The notes under the pieces are model-generated. The model was not told where the DNA came from, ran no database searches, and was given only the letters and a program-made list of their open reading frames with translations. Below are positions 63,742 to 64,000 of a DNA stretch of 64,000 nt, piece by piece; the first letter of the stretch is position 1; each line of letters starts with the position of its first letter. This DNA is from Nephromyces sp. MM_2019. Lineage: Eukaryota; Apicomplexa; Aconoidasida; Nephromycida. The DNA is taken from the NCBI GenBank assembly GCA_015657535.1, contig JADHZB010001888.1, positions 8,346 through 72,345 of the forward strand. The letters run 5' to 3'. The translations under genes were made by a program, and so were the position numbers.

Positions 63742-64000
63742 CTAAGTGTTAATGTTTTTGAAATTTACATACATAATTAAGATTTCAAATTATTTAAAAA
63801 AAATTATTTTTCATTCAAAAATGAGTTGTAGTTACAAAATGTCAAATGGGTATGATTTAATTGTCGCATTAGGCTTTCATTATATAAGAAAAGTAGGTAT
63901 ATAGAGTATGTATAAATATATATAAATATAGCTATCAAGTCTGTTGTCAATTATAGATTGTTAATATAATATTATGGGAATTAACTTTAATGCTTACATC

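Overview
This is a window of nuclear DNA from an AT-rich protist-like eukaryote with compact genes. Almost every gene is broken by short GT-AG introns, mostly 50-110 bases and as short as 34, plus at least one GC-AG intron. TAA, TAG and TGA all act as stops, so the code looks standard. Two genes are parts of motile cilia: DNAI3/WDR63, a subunit of the I1/f axonemal dynein, and a DNAAF4-like dynein assembly factor. The organism, or one of its life stages, is therefore flagellated. Two signal-peptide proteins of unknown family, one of them a large lysine-rich protein of 21 exons, would fit a parasite such as an alveolate or apicomplexan relative with flagellated gametes. A zoosporic fungus-like organism is not excluded, and I cannot fix the lineage from sequence alone. 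Layout from left to right. 1-1195 (-): the first three exons of TRAPPC3/Bet3 lie between GT/CA microsatellites, and the gene runs off the left edge. 2502-4198 (+): RTF2. 6829-12422 (+): a 1306-residue secreted protein of unknown function. 12668-14742 (-): GDP-mannose pyrophosphorylase (GMPPB). 15705-18028 (+): TRF4-type poly(A) polymerase. 19369-22365 (+): spliceosomal protein RED/IK. 22612-25648 (-): DNAAF4-like CS-TPR protein. 26153-27228 (-): NIP30/FAM192A-like protein with a 16-base microexon. 28380-30800 (+): TKL kinase with C-terminal ubiquitin-interacting motifs. 31524-32469 and 32700-33635 (+): two unknown small genes, the second secreted. 35084-37098 (+): ABHD17-like hydrolase. 37879-39275 (-): CTU2. 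44052-47210 (+): PUF RNA-binding protein, flanked by gene-poor stretches of 4.8 and 3.3 kb. 50474-51478 (+): ribosomal protein eS31 fused to a degenerate ubiquitin. 52466-57867 (+): DNAI3. 58103-59821 (-): membrane-anchored TPR-glycosyltransferase. 60104-60784 (-): single-pass membrane protein. 61547-63741 (-): C-terminal half of ATG7, running off the right edge. The genes are mostly unrelated housekeeping functions: vesicle tethering, replication forks, nucleotide sugars, RNA processing, tRNA thiolation, translation, autophagy and cilia. Some themes recur. Ubiquitin-like biology appears in the odd ubiquitin-eS31 fusion, the kinase with ubiquitin-binding motifs and ATG7. The nuclear RNA and spliceosome group is RED, TRF4 and NIP30. 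The cilium pair is DNAI3 and DNAAF4. Exon models were built by hand. Where exon lengths are given, the phases were checked and the totals are multiples of three, except for the N-terminal part of DNAI3.
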